Below are positions 1 through 8,173 of a stretch of DNA of 16,451 nucleotides, piece after piece (the first letter of the stretch is position 1; every line of letters starts with the position of its first letter). The DNA comes from an uncultured Muribaculaceae bacterium (GTDB lineage Bacteria > Bacteroidota > Bacteroidia > Bacteroidales > Muribaculaceae), in the NCBI GenBank assembly GCA_938039795.1, contig CALHWU010000126.1, positions 1 through 16,451 on the forward strand, in the 5' to 3' direction. The position numbers were made by a program, and so were the translations under genes. Under the pieces are notes generated by a model. It had not been told where the DNA came from. It made no database searches and worked only from the letters and a program-made list of their open reading frames with translations.

Positions 1-20
1 GATGCGCTTCCATGGGAGGA

Positions 21-2060
21 TCATTTTACCTGTGCGCCTGCCACTACCGGACCTGTCGGGCCGATGACGACGAGGCTGCCGTCGGCATTCTCGGCCGAAA
101 GGATCATGCCCTGACTCTCGATGCCCTTGAGCTTGCGGGGCGGCAGATTGGCGATGAAGCACACCTGCTTGCCCACGAGATCCTCGGGGGCGTAGTGCCG
201 GGCTATGCCGCTGACGATGGTGCGGCCGCCGAGACCGTCGTCGATGGTGAATTTGAGGAGCTTGTCGGCTTTGGGCACCTTGACGCACTCCTTGACTGTG
301 CCCACGCGTATGTCGGCCTTCATGAATGTGTCGAAGTCGACGTCGGGTGCCTGCGGCTCGGCCTTGAAGTTCTTGAGCTGGTTGGCGCGCTTGATGTCTT
401 CGAGCTTCTGGAGCTGCGCGGCCACCACGGAGTCGTCGATCTTCTCGAAGAGAAGCTGTGCGGGAGCGATCTCCTCGCCGGCCGCCACGAGGTCGAAACG
501 GCCTATCATATCCCAGCTGAGGGAGCCGAGGCGCAGCATCGACACCATGCGCTCCGAGGCGAAGGGGAGGAACGGCTCGAAGGCCACGGCGAGGTTGGCG
601 CAGATCTGGAGAGCGAAGTTGAGCACTGTGGCTGTGCGCTGCTCGTCGGTCTTTGCGGTTTTCCATGGCTCGGTCTCCTGGAGGTAGCGGTTGCCGATAC
701 GGGCTATCTCCATCGCTTCCTTGAGGGCCTCGCGGAAGTGGAAGGTGTCGAGAGCCTCGTCAAGGCGTGTCTTGGTCTGGCGTATCTCCTCCATCATGGC
801 GCGGTCAGTATCGGCGGGTTCTCCGGCCACGGGCACCACTCCTCCGAAATATTTGTGGGTGAGCACTGCGGCGCGGTTGACGAAGTTGCCGAGGATGGCC
901 ACGAGCTCGTTGTTGTTGCGCGCCTGGAAGTCGGCCCAGGTGAAGTCGTTGTCCTTGGTCTCCGGGGCGTTGGCGGTCAGCACGTAGCGGAGCACGTCCT
1001 GCTTGCCGGGGAACTCGCGGAGGTATTCGTGGAGCCAGATGGCCCAGTTGCGCGAGGTGGATATCTTGTCGCCCTCAAGGTTGAGGAATTCGTTGGCGGG
1101 AACATTGTCGGGGAGCTGGAATCCGTCGCCGTAGGCCATGAGCATGGCGGGGAACACGATGCAGTGGAACACGATGTTGTCCTTGCCGATGAAGTTGATG
1201 ATGCGTGTTTCGGGATCTTTCCACCATTTCTCCCAGCTGTCGGGGAGTATCTCCTTGGTGTTGGAGATATATCCGATCGGGGCATCGAACCATACGTAGA
1301 GCACCTTGCCTTCGGCGCCCTCCACAGGCACCGGTACGCCCCACTTGAGGTCGCGGCTGACGGCGCGCGGCTGCAGGCCCATGTCGAGCCACGATTTGCA
1401 CTGGCCGGCCACGTTGGGCTTCCATTCGGGATGCTCTTCGAGTATCCAGTGGCGCAGGCGCTCCTCATACTGGTTGAGGGGCAGATACCAGTGGGTGGTC
1501 TCGCGCCAGCTTACCGGGGCGGAGGTCAGGCGCGAATATGGGTCGATCAGCTCGGTGGCGGAGAGCGACGTGCCGCATGCCTCGCACTGGTCGCCGTAGG
1601 CCTGCTTGCCGCAATGGGGGCATGTGCCTCCCACGTAGCGGTCGGCCAGAAACTCTCCGGCCTCGGCGTCGTAGGGTTGCATGGAGGTCTGCACCTCGAA
1701 GCATCCCTTGTCATACAGATGGCGGAAGAATTCGGATGCTGTGTGCGAGTGGATGTCGCTCGTGGTGCGCGAATAGACGTCGAACGTGATGCCCAGCTCC
1801 TTCATCGAGTCGCGGATGATGGCGTGGTAGCGGTCGACGATGTCCTGGGGCGTGACTCCCTCTTCGCGTGCCTTGATGGTGATGGGCACTCCGTGCTCGT
1901 CGCTGCCACCCACCATGATGACGTCGTCGCCACGCAGGCGGAGATAGCGCGCGTATATGTCGGCAGGCACGTAGACGCCTGCGAGGTGACCGATGTGCAC
2001 CGGCCCGTTGGCGTAGGGCAGTGCGGTGGTTATGAGCGTTCGTTTGAATTTCTTTTCCAT
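21..2060 (-). CDS. metG: Methionyl-tRNA synthetase with C-terminal tRNA-binding domain
   Basis: Charges tRNA(Met) with methionine in the cytoplasm, using ATP. The 679-residue product is about as long as E. coli MetG (677). Visible parts in order: class I signature HIGH at residues 22-25, a zinc knuckle with Cys147, Cys150, Cys159 and Cys162, the KMSKS loop present as Lys-Ile-Ser-Thr-Ser at 332-336 before an Arg-Asn-Trp stretch, an anticodon-binding helical region, and from about residue 575 an EMAPII/Trbp111-like OB fold that includes an Ile-Arg-Val-Gly-Thr motif. The ATG at 2060 directly precedes the family-typical N-terminus. It lies 52 nt downstream of the histidine-kinase-like gene on the same strand, so the two may be co-transcribed; I see no convincing promoter in the gap. 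The loosened KMSKS is a substitution I expect within Bacteroidetes enzymes and not a defect. Identity is secure. Confidence 0.98.
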   Translation of the reverse strand: MEKKFKRTLITTALPYANGPVHIGHLAGVYVPADIYARYLRLRGDDVIMVGGSDEHGVPITIKAREEGVTPQDIVDRYHAIIRDSMKELGITFDVYSRTTSDIHSHTASEFFRHLYDKGCFEVQTSMQPYDAEAGEFLADRYVGGTCPHCGKQAYGDQCEACGTSLSATELIDPYSRLTSAPVSWRETTHWYLPLNQYEERLRHWILEEHPEWKPNVAGQCKSWLDMGLQPRAVSRDLKWGVPVPVEGAEGKVLYVWFDAPIGYISNTKEILPDSWEKWWKDPETRIINFIGKDNIVFHCIVFPAMLMAYGDGFQLPDNVPANEFLNLEGDKISTSRNWAIWLHEYLREFPGKQDVLRYVLTANAPETKDNDFTWADFQARNNNELVAILGNFVNRAAVLTHKYFGGVVPVAGEPADTDRAMMEEIRQTKTRLDEALDTFHFREALKEAMEIARIGNRYLQETEPWKTAKTDEQRTATVLNFALQICANLAVAFEPFLPFASERMVSMLRLGSLSWDMIGRFDLVAAGEEIAPAQLLFEKIDDSVVAAQLQKLEDIKRANQLKNFKAEPQAPDVDFDTFMKADIRVGTVKECVKVPKADKLLKFTIDDGLGGRTIVSGIARHYAPEDLVGKQVCFIANLPPRKLKGIESQGMILSAENADGSLVVIGPTGPVVAGAQVK

Positions 2061-2112
2061 TGCTGTATGTAGTGGGTAAAGTCGTTATATGCTTGTGGTT
2101 GTGATACCGGCG

Positions 2113-3618
2113 TCAGGGGTGGATCTCGACGATGAAGCGCGCTCCGTGGGTGTATTCTTCGTCAAGGCGCACTGTGCCGTTCATGCGGGCGGCCGTCACG
2201 GCGCAGATGGGGAGGCCGAGTCCGTCGCCTCCGGTGAGATCGCGCACCTGTGCGAACGGTTTGAAGAGGTCGGCTCTCGCTTCGGGATCGACGCCCGGAC
2301 CGCTGTCGGTGACGATGAACTGTATGTTGTGCGGGCCGCGTTTCTTGAAATCGAGAGTGATCTTGCCTCCGGCCGGAGTGTATTCGGCCGCGTTGGCGAG
2401 AAGATGCTTCAGTATGGCGCCGAGAGCCTCGGGATTTATGCGGGCGCTCATTTTGGGAGCGTTTACGGCGAGTGTCACCTCAGGCCGCAGCCGTGGCTCG
2501 GTCTCGGCAGCGACCTGCTGGCAGAAGTCGGCCACGTTGACATCCTCCGCCGGTAGCGGCTGGTCGATAGCGTTCTCCTGGTCGGAGAGGGTCTGAATAT
2601 GTTCGGCGAATCCCTTCAGCGCCTTGACTGCCGGCAGATTCTGCGGCAGGGTGTCGAGAGTGGGGGCCATCTGCGATGATATGTTGGCGATGAAGCGGCT
2701 CTTCATCTCGTTGTTGGCCTTGGCGGTGTTGATGGCCTTTTTCTGACGCTTTGTAAGAGCTATATAGCGCACGAGGCTTATGCCGAGGAATATGAGCGCC
2801 ACGGCGAGCAGTGCGGCCAGCGCGATGAGACCGACGATTATGGCCGTCTTGGCGGTCAGTGACGAGTCGCGCTCCTCGATGGTCTTCTGGGCTGCCTCAT
2901 AGTCGGCGTTGAGTCTGGCGTATTCGGCAGCCGCCCTTACTTTGCCGATGCTGTCGCTCCATGCGAGATATTTTTCATAGGAGCGGGCGAGCATGCGTGC
3001 ATTGTTGGTGCGCGTAGCGGTCTGGATGATCGATTTGTAGCATTCGTCGGCCTTGTCGTAGTCCTGATCCTTGAGATATAGCGCGATAAGACTGTTTATG
3101 GCCATATCGCCCTTGTCGGGCTGTCCGAATGTATAGTAGAAGTTGGCTTCGGTGGTCAGGAGATCCTTGTCTGTGTCGGGGTTTTTCGCGTCAGCGGCCC
3201 ACTGGCGCATTCTCGCAAGCTGTTCGCGTGCCTTTTCGGCATTTTTGAGCTTCATGTACATGCGGTGGCGTTCGCGTGCTATGGGATAGTGGAGCGCGGG
3301 TCTCGGCTTGTTCTGCTCCGTCTCCGCCGCCGACAGCACGGCCTCGGCTCCCATCAGGGTCTCGAAGGCTTCCTTGTAGTAGTTCTCGCGATGATAGAGG
3401 GCGCTGACGTTGACCGCTGCGGGAATGGCTTTTTCAGGATTCTGCTCTTTTGCAAAGGCTTCATAAGCTTTGAGATAGTTGTAGCGGGCCTTGACATACT
3501 CTTTCTGCTCCAGCGCCGAGTCGGCCTCGCGCTGCAGATTGTCGCCGCGGCTCTGGGCGGCGAGCGGGAGGCAGCCGCACATTACAGCTATCGTTACAAT
3601 GGCAAGATAAGATTTCAT
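2113..3618 (-). CDS. TPR-containing membrane histidine-kinase-like protein lacking the phospho-acceptor His
   Basis: A 501-residue membrane sensor of the Bacteroidetes TPR/kinase type. An export signal (about residues 1-22) is followed by a periplasmic helical TPR-like region (about 30-250), one transmembrane segment (about 258-282), a HisKA-like segment (about 300-345) and a HATPase_c domain. The ATP-binding boxes look intact: N box with Asn409, G1 as Asp438-Ser-Gly-Pro-Gly, F box Phe452-Lys-Pro-Phe, and G2 Gly-Gly-Asp-Gly-Leu-Gly-Leu at 463-469. The H box is not: the family motif Ser-His-Glu-Ile-Arg-Thr-Pro-Leu is Ser-Ser-Gln-Met-Ala-Pro-Thr-Leu at 314-321, so Ser replaces the phosphorylated His. 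The start at 3618 was chosen because it begins the signal peptide and lies downstream of a good promoter; an in-frame ATG at 3702 would precede that promoter. No response regulator is present in the window. A role as pseudokinase or as phosphatase/scaffold is inference. Confidence 0.85.
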   Translation of the reverse strand: MKSYLAIVTIAVMCGCLPLAAQSRGDNLQREADSALEQKEYVKARYNYLKAYEAFAKEQNPEKAIPAAVNVSALYHRENYYKEAFETLMGAEAVLSAAETEQNKPRPALHYPIARERHRMYMKLKNAEKAREQLARMRQWAADAKNPDTDKDLLTTEANFYYTFGQPDKGDMAINSLIALYLKDQDYDKADECYKSIIQTATRTNNARMLARSYEKYLAWSDSIGKVRAAAEYARLNADYEAAQKTIEERDSSLTAKTAIIVGLIALAALLAVALIFLGISLVRYIALTKRQKKAINTAKANNEMKSRFIANISSQMAPTLDTLPQNLPAVKALKGFAEHIQTLSDQENAIDQPLPAEDVNVADFCQQVAAETEPRLRPEVTLAVNAPKMSARINPEALGAILKHLLANAAEYTPAGGKITLDFKKRGPHNIQFIVTDSGPGVDPEARADLFKPFAQVRDLTGGDGLGLPICAVTAARMNGTVRLDEEYTHGARFIVEIHP

Positions 3619-3672
3619 TTCTGATGTTGTTTGCTGGGTTTTGTCAAATGTGTTGTTTATGCAAAGTAGATG

Positions 3673-3703
3673 CAAAGATAGGTCAAACTCCCCACGTTTC
3701 AAA
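3673..3703 (-). promoter_or_regulatory. Promoter of the histidine-kinase-like gene
   Basis: Read on the minus strand, TTTG (3703-3700), a 19-bp spacer and TATCTTTG (3680-3673) match the Bacteroidetes TTTG / TAnnTTTG promoter. The -7 box lies about 55 nt before the chosen ATG at 3618, which supports that start over the longer reading frame. Confidence 0.7.
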
Positions 3704-3723
3704 AATCATGGCAGTGATTTTTG
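3700..3723. promoter_or_regulatory. Inverted repeat between divergent promoters, candidate operator
   Basis: CAAAAATCA (3700-3708), a 6-nt spacer and TGATTTTTG (3715-3723) form a perfect 9-bp inverted repeat centred between the two divergent promoters. Each arm carries one -33 box (CAAA 3700-3703 and TTTG 3720-3723). A dimeric regulator bound here could control both directions. The symmetry is seen; the regulatory role is inferred, and part of it is forced because both arms contain a consensus box. Confidence 0.45.
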
Positions 3724-3751
3724 CAAACTGGCTTGAAAATAGCTAATTTTG
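3720..3751 (+). promoter_or_regulatory. Promoter of the thioredoxin-like lipoprotein gene
   Basis: TTTG (3720-3723), exactly 20 bp, then TAATTTTG (3744-3751) is a full match to the Bacteroidetes sigma-ABfr consensus. It lies about 45 nt before the ATG at 3796 and therefore excludes the upstream TTG at 3721 as the natural start. Confidence 0.75.
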
Positions 3752-3795
3752 CGGCCGAAATCAATCAGGGTAAAATCAAATCTACAAGAATTACA

Positions 3796-4239
3796 ATGAA
3801 AGTGCTTAACATTATCGCGGCAGCAGCCGCATCAATGGCTCTCATGGCAGCCTGCTCTTCAAAGACGAGCTCCGACGCCGCAGCCACGCAGACCGATTCA
3901 ACAGCTGTAGCCGCTCCGGCCGAGGCTGTGATAGAAGTAGCCGCCGGCGACACGACTCTCTCTTTCTCCACCCCTCTTGCCATCATCGACTTCAACGCCA
4001 CATGGTGCGGCCCCTGTCAGCAGTTCAAGCCCGTGTTCCACAAGGTAGCTGCAAAGTATGCCGACCGCATCACTTTCTTCTCGGTCGACACCGATTCGTG
4101 CCCCGCTCTGGCTGTGCAGTATCAGGTGCAGTCGATCCCCCAGATCACGGCTATCAGTGCCGACTCTGTCGTAGCTAACCAGATCGGTTCGATGTCGGAG
4201 GCAGATTTCACTGCCTACGTGGAGTCGCTGCTGAAATAA
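3796..4239 (+). CDS. Thioredoxin-fold lipoprotein
   Basis: A 147-residue exported thiol-disulfide protein. Residues 1-19 form a lipoprotein signal ending Leu-Met-Ala-Ala before Cys20, the predicted lipidated residue, followed by an Ala/Ser/Thr-rich linker to about residue 45. The thioredoxin fold follows with the canonical active site Trp70-Cys71-Gly72-Pro73-Cys74 and the cis-proline region Ser-Ile-Pro115. The length (about 100 residues after the linker) is that of classic thioredoxin and not of the longer TlpA/ResA type. The likely role is reduction or relay of electrons at the periplasmic face of a membrane, as for other tethered thioredoxins; the partner is unknown. An extra Cys102 in an Asp-Ser-Cys-Pro context lies after beta-3. 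It is transcribed alone, divergently from the histidine-kinase-like gene, and ends before a hairpin at 4276. Confidence 0.9.
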   Translation: MKVLNIIAAAAASMALMAACSSKTSSDAAATQTDSTAVAAPAEAVIEVAAGDTTLSFSTPLAIIDFNATWCGPCQQFKPVFHKVAAKYADRITFFSVDTDSCPALAVQYQVQSIPQITAISADSVVANQIGSMSEADFTAYVESLLK

Positions 4240-4275
4240 GGATTTCTGACAGATTCATTCTCATAAACAGATATA

Positions 4276-4307
4276 GCGGTGCGTTTCCGGCAACGGGTGC
4301 GCACCGC
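4276..4307 (+). terminator. Hairpin terminator after the thioredoxin-like gene
   Basis: GCGGTGCG (4276-4283) pairs perfectly with CGCACCGC (4300-4307) around a 16-nt loop and is followed by TTTGTTG. It sits 37 nt after the stop codon of the thioredoxin-like gene. It may also serve the convergent minus-strand gene that ends at 4424, although that is 117 nt away. Confidence 0.6.
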
Positions 4308-4423
4308 TTTGTTGTAGAAAGCGCGTTATCGGGTCTGCGCTCAGTGTCGCTCCATCATGGTTATTACATCGTGATGACGGCTGACAGCGCGGTCAAGATA
4401 CGTCTGTGATGAGTCTTTTGGCG

Positions 4424-6739
4424 TCACATGCTGACGGTGACTGTCTCATAGTTTGACTGCGGTATGGTGTAGCCTGCGCGGCGCGCTTCCTGACGTGTCT
4501 TGCGCATCTCCGTCTGGGCTTCCCGCAGGTTCTTTTTCAATCCGGCATAATGATGGCGCCAGAATCCGTCGGTGGTGCCTGATTCGGCTTTGCCGCCGCG
4601 CGACGTCCGGGTGCCCTGCATGGTCAGTGACTCGTAAGTGCTTTTTGCCTGACGTTCCCATCTTGAGTAGATGTCGCGGTAGGAAGCTTCGCTCATGCCT
4701 CCCGAGGCTTTAGGCGTGGATGACCCTCCTTCCGACTGATATGATTCGCCGCCGTAGGCGCTGCCTCCCGAGCTGTAGCCCGAAGCGCCGGAGTCGCCCG
4801 ACATGCCGGCAGCGAATCCTCCCATGAATCCCTGTCCGCCGCTGAAAGCGGATGCTGCCTGTGAGAAGGCGTTGAGCGCGTTGCCGAAAGCCTCCCAGCG
4901 CGATGATTTCTCCTGTGCCTGCATGCCCTGCAGATTCGACGCGGCGGTGGAGCTGCCGTATTTCACGGCCAGCCGGTAATACTCTTTCCCCTTGTCGGTC
5001 TGGCCGGCGTTGACAAACAGTGCGCCGACGTTGCAGTAAGCGGCTCCCTTCACTTCCTTGTCGCCGTCGTTGCAGAGCGCGAGCACGTCGATATAGCCTT
5101 CGAGTATTTTCTGCGGATCGCCATTGTTCTGATGAAGTTCATATACCTTGTTGAAGGCCAGGTGGGCTATTGAAGGGGACTCCTTGCCGTTTTTGTCGAC
5201 CTTGGTGTCATAACCCATGCGGCTGACGTCGAGCATTCCACGGCTCGCTATCCAGTCGATAGTGTCGTAGGGTATCCCGCCGAGCAGTCGCCCGGTCTCG
5301 CTGTCGATGAGGTAGTGTTTGCCGTCGCGCACTCCGATAGCCGGTTCTATGGTGGTGTCCTTGAATCCGGAGTATTGCGGCGGCAGGATCTCCGTGCCCA
5401 GAGTTGACAGAAGTCCGTAATTGTTTCCGTCGCGCACCAGGAATATCTCTTCGCTCTTGCTGTTGTAATTCCACACTTTGATGTCGTCATACCCGTCGAA
5501 AGTCATCTGCTCGCAGTAGGTGTTGAAGAGATTGTACTTCTTCTCGCCGGGACGGCGGCATGCGAAAAACACTCCCATATCTTTTATCTCGGCGAATTTT
5601 TCGGACACGAATTTTTCGGTGGTAAACTCCGATGACAGCACGTAGGTTTTTTCGGCAGCGGCGCGTGACCGGCCTCTCTTTTTCCCTTTGGCCGCTTTGC
5701 GCGCGGGGGCGGCGGCCACTTCTTCAGGGCGGCAGAAGTAGCGGAGCACAGGCAGCCGGATATAGTCGAAGTCGGGCGCGATGCCGAGTTGTGCGAGATT
5801 GGCGGCCCGGCGAGCGGCTGTGATGCTGTCAAGCCGTCGCATGGCGTTTTCGGTTGAACGGGCGTAAGTGCCGTCATCCAGTCGAGGCACAAGTTTTTTC
5901 TGGAATTCCTTGGCAAGCGCTTTGCATGCCTTTTCTTCCGATTTTGCTTTCGGCGCCACTATCTCGGTGCCGTCAAGAAGATAAATGCCGAAAGTCGATC
6001 CGCCGTCGGGACTTCCTACCACCAGCAGGTCGGGGTCAGCCTGCCATCTGTGGCCGCTTTTGACCTCGGCTTTGCGGAAATCTGTTATATATGAGGAGTA
6101 TTGTGAGCCGAACATTGAGTGCGCAAGCATCCCTTTGCCAGCAAATATGTTGTTGCCGTCCATGTCGACCACTCCGGTGCCTCGCTTGCCGGGGTAGCGG
6201 ACGACGCCGACAACAGCATTGTATTCTTTGCCTCCTGACTTGTGACTGAGATTGCGGGTAGTGACTTCGTGGATGCGTTCGTCGATGAGCGGCCTGAATG
6301 TTCCGTCGGTGAAATTCTCGTCGGCAAGCCCCTTGCGGACCGTTATGAGTCCGTCGTCAAGCTTTATGCGGTCAAACATCGGGGACAGAGTATCGCCACT
6401 GATACTCATCAGAAACTCCTTGCCTTTGTTCTTGAAAAGTGCCACTCCCTTGTAGATGCTTGTTGGAGCTGAAGGCAGAGTGAATTCCGACAGAATGGCT
6501 CCATGCTTGTTGATGATGGCAAATCTGTTGCCGTCGAAGCTTACAGCCGCCACTCCGTCGCTGTTGAACGCCGTGGCCCTGCGGAAACCTGTGCCGAAAG
6601 TGATGGTGCCGTCGGGGTCGGCATAATAATACCCGTCGATGTCGCTTTTTTTGAGGCGTGGCAGATCGTTGTCGACCGCACTGACTGTGAATGCAGCCAG
6701 AAGCAGTGATATAGCCGCTGTGACAAGATTGGCTTTCAT
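4424..6739 (-). CDS. Secreted WG-repeat and TPR/Sel1-like protein
   Basis: A 771-residue exported protein of unknown function. Residues 1-21 are a signal peptide (Lys-Ala-Asn start, hydrophobic core, Val-Ser-Ala before the likely cut). The N-terminal two thirds contain WG-like repeats, seen as recurring units such as Asp-Gly-Asn-Arg-Phe-Ala-Ile-Ile-Asn, Asp-Gly-Asn-Asn-Tyr-Gly-Leu-Leu-Ser and Asp-Gly-Lys-His-Tyr-Leu-Ile-Asp. Two of these copies are separated by a basic stretch near residues 345-360. A TPR/Sel1-like helical pair follows (around 570-610, with Asn-Val-Gly-Ala-Leu-Phe and Tyr-Tyr-Arg-Leu-Ala-Val), then a Gly/Ser-rich low-complexity linker and an Arg-rich helical tail. The gene starts 93 nt after the methyltransferase gene on the same strand, and I see no strong promoter between them, so read-through from pfkA is possible. 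WG repeats usually form beta-propeller-like binding surfaces; the ligand here is unknown. Confidence 0.82.
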   Translation of the reverse strand: MKANLVTAAISLLLAAFTVSAVDNDLPRLKKSDIDGYYYADPDGTITFGTGFRRATAFNSDGVAAVSFDGNRFAIINKHGAILSEFTLPSAPTSIYKGVALFKNKGKEFLMSISGDTLSPMFDRIKLDDGLITVRKGLADENFTDGTFRPLIDERIHEVTTRNLSHKSGGKEYNAVVGVVRYPGKRGTGVVDMDGNNIFAGKGMLAHSMFGSQYSSYITDFRKAEVKSGHRWQADPDLLVVGSPDGGSTFGIYLLDGTEIVAPKAKSEEKACKALAKEFQKKLVPRLDDGTYARSTENAMRRLDSITAARRAANLAQLGIAPDFDYIRLPVLRYFCRPEEVAAAPARKAAKGKKRGRSRAAAEKTYVLSSEFTTEKFVSEKFAEIKDMGVFFACRRPGEKKYNLFNTYCEQMTFDGYDDIKVWNYNSKSEEIFLVRDGNNYGLLSTLGTEILPPQYSGFKDTTIEPAIGVRDGKHYLIDSETGRLLGGIPYDTIDWIASRGMLDVSRMGYDTKVDKNGKESPSIAHLAFNKVYELHQNNGDPQKILEGYIDVLALCNDGDKEVKGAAYCNVGALFVNAGQTDKGKEYYRLAVKYGSSTAASNLQGMQAQEKSSRWEAFGNALNAFSQAASAFSGGQGFMGGFAAGMSGDSGASGYSSGGSAYGGESYQSEGGSSTPKASGGMSEASYRDIYSRWERQAKSTYESLTMQGTRTSRGGKAESGTTDGFWRHHYAGLKKNLREAQTEMRKTRQEARRAGYTIPQSNYETVTVSM

Positions 6740-6832
6740 GATGATGAGAGTTTTAGGGTTGTGTCGGTAAATTGTGTCTGATCTCTTTTGTGAGAATGGG
6801 TCGGTTGTGGAAAGAGTCCTGAAGGGTAGGCG

Positions 6833-8173
6833 TCAGAGAGTCATGCGGATGCGCCACTGCGTGGGATAGAGGTTGTTGGCGCGGTTGCCGAGGTTTTTCA
6901 CCCATCCGAGCGGCTGGCCGTCGAAGGTCAGCAGTACGAATCCACGCGGCGCGTCGACGCTGACGGCCTCGCGGCGCAGATAGGCCCGGGCAGTTTCAAG
7001 AGCGACGTCGCAGGCCGGGAAACGGTCTTTTGCCAGGAGTGTTGACATGGCGAGTTCCTGCGAGGGAATGATATCCTTGCCTTTGATTTCGCCGAGCAGC
7101 AGGCGTGGCCAGAGAGGCTGCGGCGTAATTGCCGGAATTGTGGCGAAAAGCCGGTCGCCCTCGGCAGTGATGATGGAGTCGGAAGCCGTGAGCCATTGGC
7201 GGCAGCTGTCGTAGCGGCGGTCATGTTTCGGGGGAAGCAACTTCATGCGGCGCGGTTGCGCGGCACAGTCCTGCAAGGGCTTGCGCACGACGGCCATGAA
7301 GAGCCCTTCGCCGTCGAGACGGTGAGGCATGAAGCGCATGCATGCGGCGTCGGTAGTTATGCCCGGAGCTATGCCCCATGATGGATCGATAAAGCCCGGA
7401 TCGACGCTTTCGCCGCCGAGTTCACTGATGATCCACATGACGTTTTCTTCGTTTTCATGGCGGTTGAAGGTGCAGGTGCTGTAGATCAGGTATCCGCCCG
7501 GCCGGAGAGCTTCCCAGAGGTCGGCGACGATCTCACGCTGCAGGGCGGCGCACTGTTCCACGAGCCCGGGACTCCACTGGCGGCGCGCCTCGGCGTCCTT
7601 GCGCATCATCCCTTCGCCGGAGCAGGGCACGTCGGCGCCGATGATATCGAATGCTCCCGGGAAGTCGCGGAAGCGAGATGTGGCGCCCTGTGTTGTTGCT
7701 GCGGGCACTCCCCATTTGGCGAGGTTTTCGCAGAGTATGGCGTAGCGGCGTCGGTCGAATTCGTTGGCCACGGCGGCCGAGCCCGCGGGAAGCGCCGACA
7801 ATGCCGCGGTTGTCTTGCCACCAGGCGCGGCGCATGCGTCGAGGTAGCTGACGGGGTGTCCGGCAGCAAGATGGCTGACCACGCGGGCTATTATCATCGA
7901 GGATGCGTCCTGCACGTAGTAGAGCCCCTGATGAAGGCGGGGATCGGCGGTGAACAGCGGCCGCTCGGGCAGATAGAATCCGCAGTCGCACCAGGGCACC
8001 GGCTTTGCGCCGGACCACGTCGATGCGCTCACCGGCTTCGACAGATTGACACGTATAGCCACCGACGGCTCACCGTCAAGCGCAGCCGCCAGGCCGCTCG
8101 TCAACGGTGAGCCGTATGAGTCTATCTCCTGCAGGAATCCTGCGGGAATGGGTGGTAAGTCTGTTGAATCCAT
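6833..8173 (-). CDS. rsmF: 16S rRNA (cytosine-C5)-methyltransferase, RsmF/NOL1-NOP2-Sun family
   Basis: Transfers a methyl group from S-adenosylmethionine to C5 of a cytosine in rRNA; the RsmF member modifies 16S C1407 in E. coli. The 446-residue protein has the SAM-binding motif Asp-Ala-Cys-Ala-Ala-Pro-Gly-Gly-Lys-Thr at 112-121, the catalytic motif IV Asp-Val-Pro-Cys184-Ser-Gly-Glu-Gly and motif VI Ser-Thr-Cys234-Thr-Phe-Asn, so both cysteines of the two-cysteine mechanism are present. The C-terminus carries the RNA-binding PUA-like tail typical of RsmF, including Gly-Trp-Val-Lys, Arg-Ala-Asn-Asn and a final Trp-Arg-Ile-Arg. The start codon overlaps the pfkA stop by one base (TGATG on the coding strand), suggesting translational coupling. 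The exact target cytosine cannot be read from the sequence, so the symbol is a family-level call. Confidence 0.9.
   Translation of the reverse strand: MDSTDLPPIPAGFLQEIDSYGSPLTSGLAAALDGEPSVAIRVNLSKPVSASTWSGAKPVPWCDCGFYLPERPLFTADPRLHQGLYYVQDASSMIIARVVSHLAAGHPVSYLDACAAPGGKTTAALSALPAGSAAVANEFDRRRYAILCENLAKWGVPAATTQGATSRFRDFPGAFDIIGADVPCSGEGMMRKDAEARRQWSPGLVEQCAALQREIVADLWEALRPGGYLIYSTCTFNRHENEENVMWIISELGGESVDPGFIDPSWGIAPGITTDAACMRFMPHRLDGEGLFMAVVRKPLQDCAAQPRRMKLLPPKHDRRYDSCRQWLTASDSIITAEGDRLFATIPAITPQPLWPRLLLGEIKGKDIIPSQELAMSTLLAKDRFPACDVALETARAYLRREAVSVDAPRGFVLLTFDGQPLGWVKNLGNRANNLYPTQWRIRMTL

Noticed and set aside
12..2072. A 686-codon open frame on the plus strand antisense to metG
   Set aside because: It is the mirror frame of a GC-rich, strongly biased gene; it has no domain-like composition and fully overlaps the certain metG reading frame.
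3721..3795. N-terminal extension of the thioredoxin-like lipoprotein from a TTG
   Set aside because: It would include the predicted -7 box and hide the lipoprotein signal that begins at the ATG at 3796.
7457..8110. A 217-codon plus-strand frame opposite the methyltransferase gene
   Set aside because: Antisense shadow of a certain gene, with no recognisable motif.
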